Shown in pieces: positions 62,233 through 64,000 of a stretch of 64,000 bases of DNA (positions are counted from its first letter, which is position 1; each line of letters starts with the position of its first letter). The notes below the pieces were generated by a model. The model was not told where the DNA came from. It ran no database searches and saw only the letters and a list, made by a program, of their open reading frames with translations. The stretch covers positions 8,424,033-8,488,032 of the forward strand of contig NC_135194.1 of the NCBI RefSeq assembly GCF_050948175.1, read 5' to 3'. This DNA is from Xylocopa sonorina. Taxonomy: Eukaryota > Arthropoda > Insecta > Hymenoptera > Apidae. The position numbers were made by a program, and so were the translations under genes.

Positions 62233-64000
62233 ATGATTAACTCAAGTTTTTGTATGGAATGTACGAATAATAAGGTTTCCATGATTTCACGTGGAACGAA
62301 CGAAATTGCCGTACAAACGTGTTCGCGTTTTCATGGTATTTTAAGAAACATCTCGTATTTTTGGTTAATTTAATAGCAACCCTTTAAATCATCTGTCTAA
62401 ATATAGTATATTGACATTTGAAACATCTCTGGTAACGGTGGTATATTTTTCGTTCGTTTATTTTCCCATTTCGAAATAGATTGAAATTATTCAAGAATCT
62501 TCAGTTAAAAGTAAATTTTTATGCTATTATTATGGAGCGCAACTACTTACCGTCGGCACTATATTTATTTAATTAACAACGCTTTTGAACGGACAGTTAT
62601 TTGCATGTATGCCATTTTTCATTCAGCCGTTCAATTGCGAAAATACTATGGCGCGTTTCAATATTTAGCAAAAAAATATTGGCTTCGTGACGATATTTAA
62701 TATTTCCCGTCGAGTTTCATTACGGTACCGAAAAATTGTCAAGTATTTCGTGCGGAATACATTCTTCACAGCCATGCAGCGAAACAATACAAAAAAAAAA
62801 AAAAAAAAGATAATACCCATCGTTTGCACCCGGTGCCTACTACATCGAGCCGCTACAACTCTGCGAAGTTTGTAATTACCTTTAACAAAGGTGTTCTCCG
62901 GGGTGGCTTGCGATATGGAAATGAAATTTCCAAACTTCGCCTTGACAGAACCGAGAGAACTGTTTCGAAATTCGACTATAATTTATCGAATTTCTTTACA
63001 CGCTCACTGACGACTACCAAGCGCCGTTGTCGCGTTTTACGAAAGTAGATTCTTCCTAATTGTTACGTAACACTGTTCCAGGACACCCCTCTCGCGCCTG
63101 ATTTAAATTGGTAACGCGTGCTCATTGAATTTAAACTTCATACCCGGCTTGTCGAGTTCCGTCAGAGAGTTCGACGTGCACTCCTAATGGACACAGTTGC
63201 AACTCGTTACATACCTCGTCGTCACGCTCTAAAAGTACCGTACACAAACTCCTCTCCCACCCCCAACTATGTCAAAATAATATGTATCCTCCTCGATGTA
63301 AAACCTGAACGCGATACTGATTCGATCGAGCATCGATTCGCGATGGAACTCGCGGCGAAACGAAACAGATTAACAGGCTGATTTCCGTCAGAGAAAAAAC
63401 CGCGCGGATGGTCATCGAAACAAAACGCCATCAGCTTTCCATCCTCCGTCCCGTGTCTCTCGCGTAAAAACGAAGACGAAGTAAACTGTGAACGTCGGTT
63501 TTGCCGCGTGTTAAGTCGACAAACGTTTTATTGCTACGCTCAACGATTAAACGGCGTTACAAATGCCCTGGGGCAACGTCGACAGCGGACAACCCTGTCA
63601 CTCCTCCGATGAAGTCGTCCCGCTCAAACAACTTGATAGTTCACCTCTCGAAGCGAGATTGTAAGACTTCTTCGCAAACGAATCTCGTCGTCTGGCAAAT
63701 AGACACAAGCTGCTTAAGCTCACCGAACAGATTGCTCTCGCCCCTGTCCACGAGCGTCCGCCTTTATTCCCGCGTTTCTCCAGCTCTCTATTTTTCTAGT
63801 TCCGCCGGCTGGTCGTTTCGTCGCGTTGCTCTCCATCTGCATTCCCATCGGGCGTCCAATCATCCCTGCGCGTCGCGCCCCCGTCATCGACTCCGTCGGA
63901 TTCCGTCGTCTTGCAGGAGCGGATCGGATGAATATTTATCGACGCGAATTTAATTCACCATAATTCGATTTTTCTTTGCCCAGGGGAATGAGAATTCCGA
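62233..64000. other. Non-coding stretch to window end
   Basis: AT-rich at 62,290-62,790, with an A18 run at 62,791-62,808. GC rises from about 63,480 to 63,930. A frame at 63,501-63,953 starts on a non-ATG codon and is serine/arginine-rich. It is not called. Confidence 0.5.
62791..62808. repeat. A18 homopolymer
   Basis: Eighteen consecutive A residues. No target-site duplication or retroelement body is seen upstream, so I do not call it a retrotransposon tail. Confidence 0.9.

Noticed and set aside
62791..62808. A18 run as a possible retrotransposon tail
   Set aside because: No element body, internal promoter or target-site duplication can be seen.
1..64000. Bacterial-type features, CRISPR arrays, rRNA or phage genes
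   Set aside because: No spaced direct-repeat arrays, ribosome-binding sites, operons or rRNA-like stretches are present. Composition is eukaryotic.

Overview
This window looks like eukaryotic nuclear DNA from an insect, most likely a hymenopteran (bee, ant or wasp). The CG dinucleotide is conspicuously common, with runs such as the CG tract near 1750. GC-rich patches alternate with AT-rich stretches, microsatellites are scattered throughout, and there are no compact operon-like genes, ribosome-binding sites or CRISPR arrays. The taxonomic call is inference from composition, because no marker gene is present.

I recognise no named gene. The longest start-to-stop frames are about 200 codons, and most open frames are arginine-rich by-products of CpG-rich sequence. 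The layout fits a gene-poor interval or the introns of one or more very large genes. A few spots rise slightly above background on splice signals or protein-like composition, and I list them as low-confidence candidates. They are a possible short two-exon frame at 3.86-4.57 kb, a small secreted-type frame at 11.69-11.86 kb, a possible internal exon at 22.76-22.88 kb, a possible first coding exon with a membrane-anchor peptide at 27.16-27.33 kb, a short-intron locus at 33.3-34.2 kb, possible terminal exons at 37.73, 45.66 and 53.28 kb, and a secreted-type 118-residue frame at 55.59-55.95 kb. Splice-like matches arise by chance at this scale, so none is established.

The firmest features are repeats. 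A 457-bp non-autonomous hAT-type element lies at 12,821-13,277 with 15-of-16 matching terminal inverted repeats. Three copies of a 175-bp tandem repeat lie at 18,337-18,862, and three copies of a 241-bp tandem repeat at 27,421-28,138. A two-copy 128-bp duplication is at about 46.03-46.29 kb. A 96-nt near-perfect hairpin at 34,944-35,039 could be a small RNA precursor or a tiny palindromic element. Several microsatellites are also present.

Region by region: 0-11 kb is mostly plain non-coding sequence with a homeodomain-core cluster at 10.8-11.0 kb. The 11-23 kb stretch holds the hAT element, GC-rich islands and the 175-bp array. The 23-35 kb stretch holds the 241-bp array, a CpG-rich island at 28.2-28.9 kb, the short-intron locus and the hairpin. 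From 35 to 48.9 kb the sequence is largely featureless. A distinct CpG- and trinucleotide-rich block occupies 48.9-52.1 kb, and 52-64 kb alternates AT-rich and GC-rich non-coding DNA.
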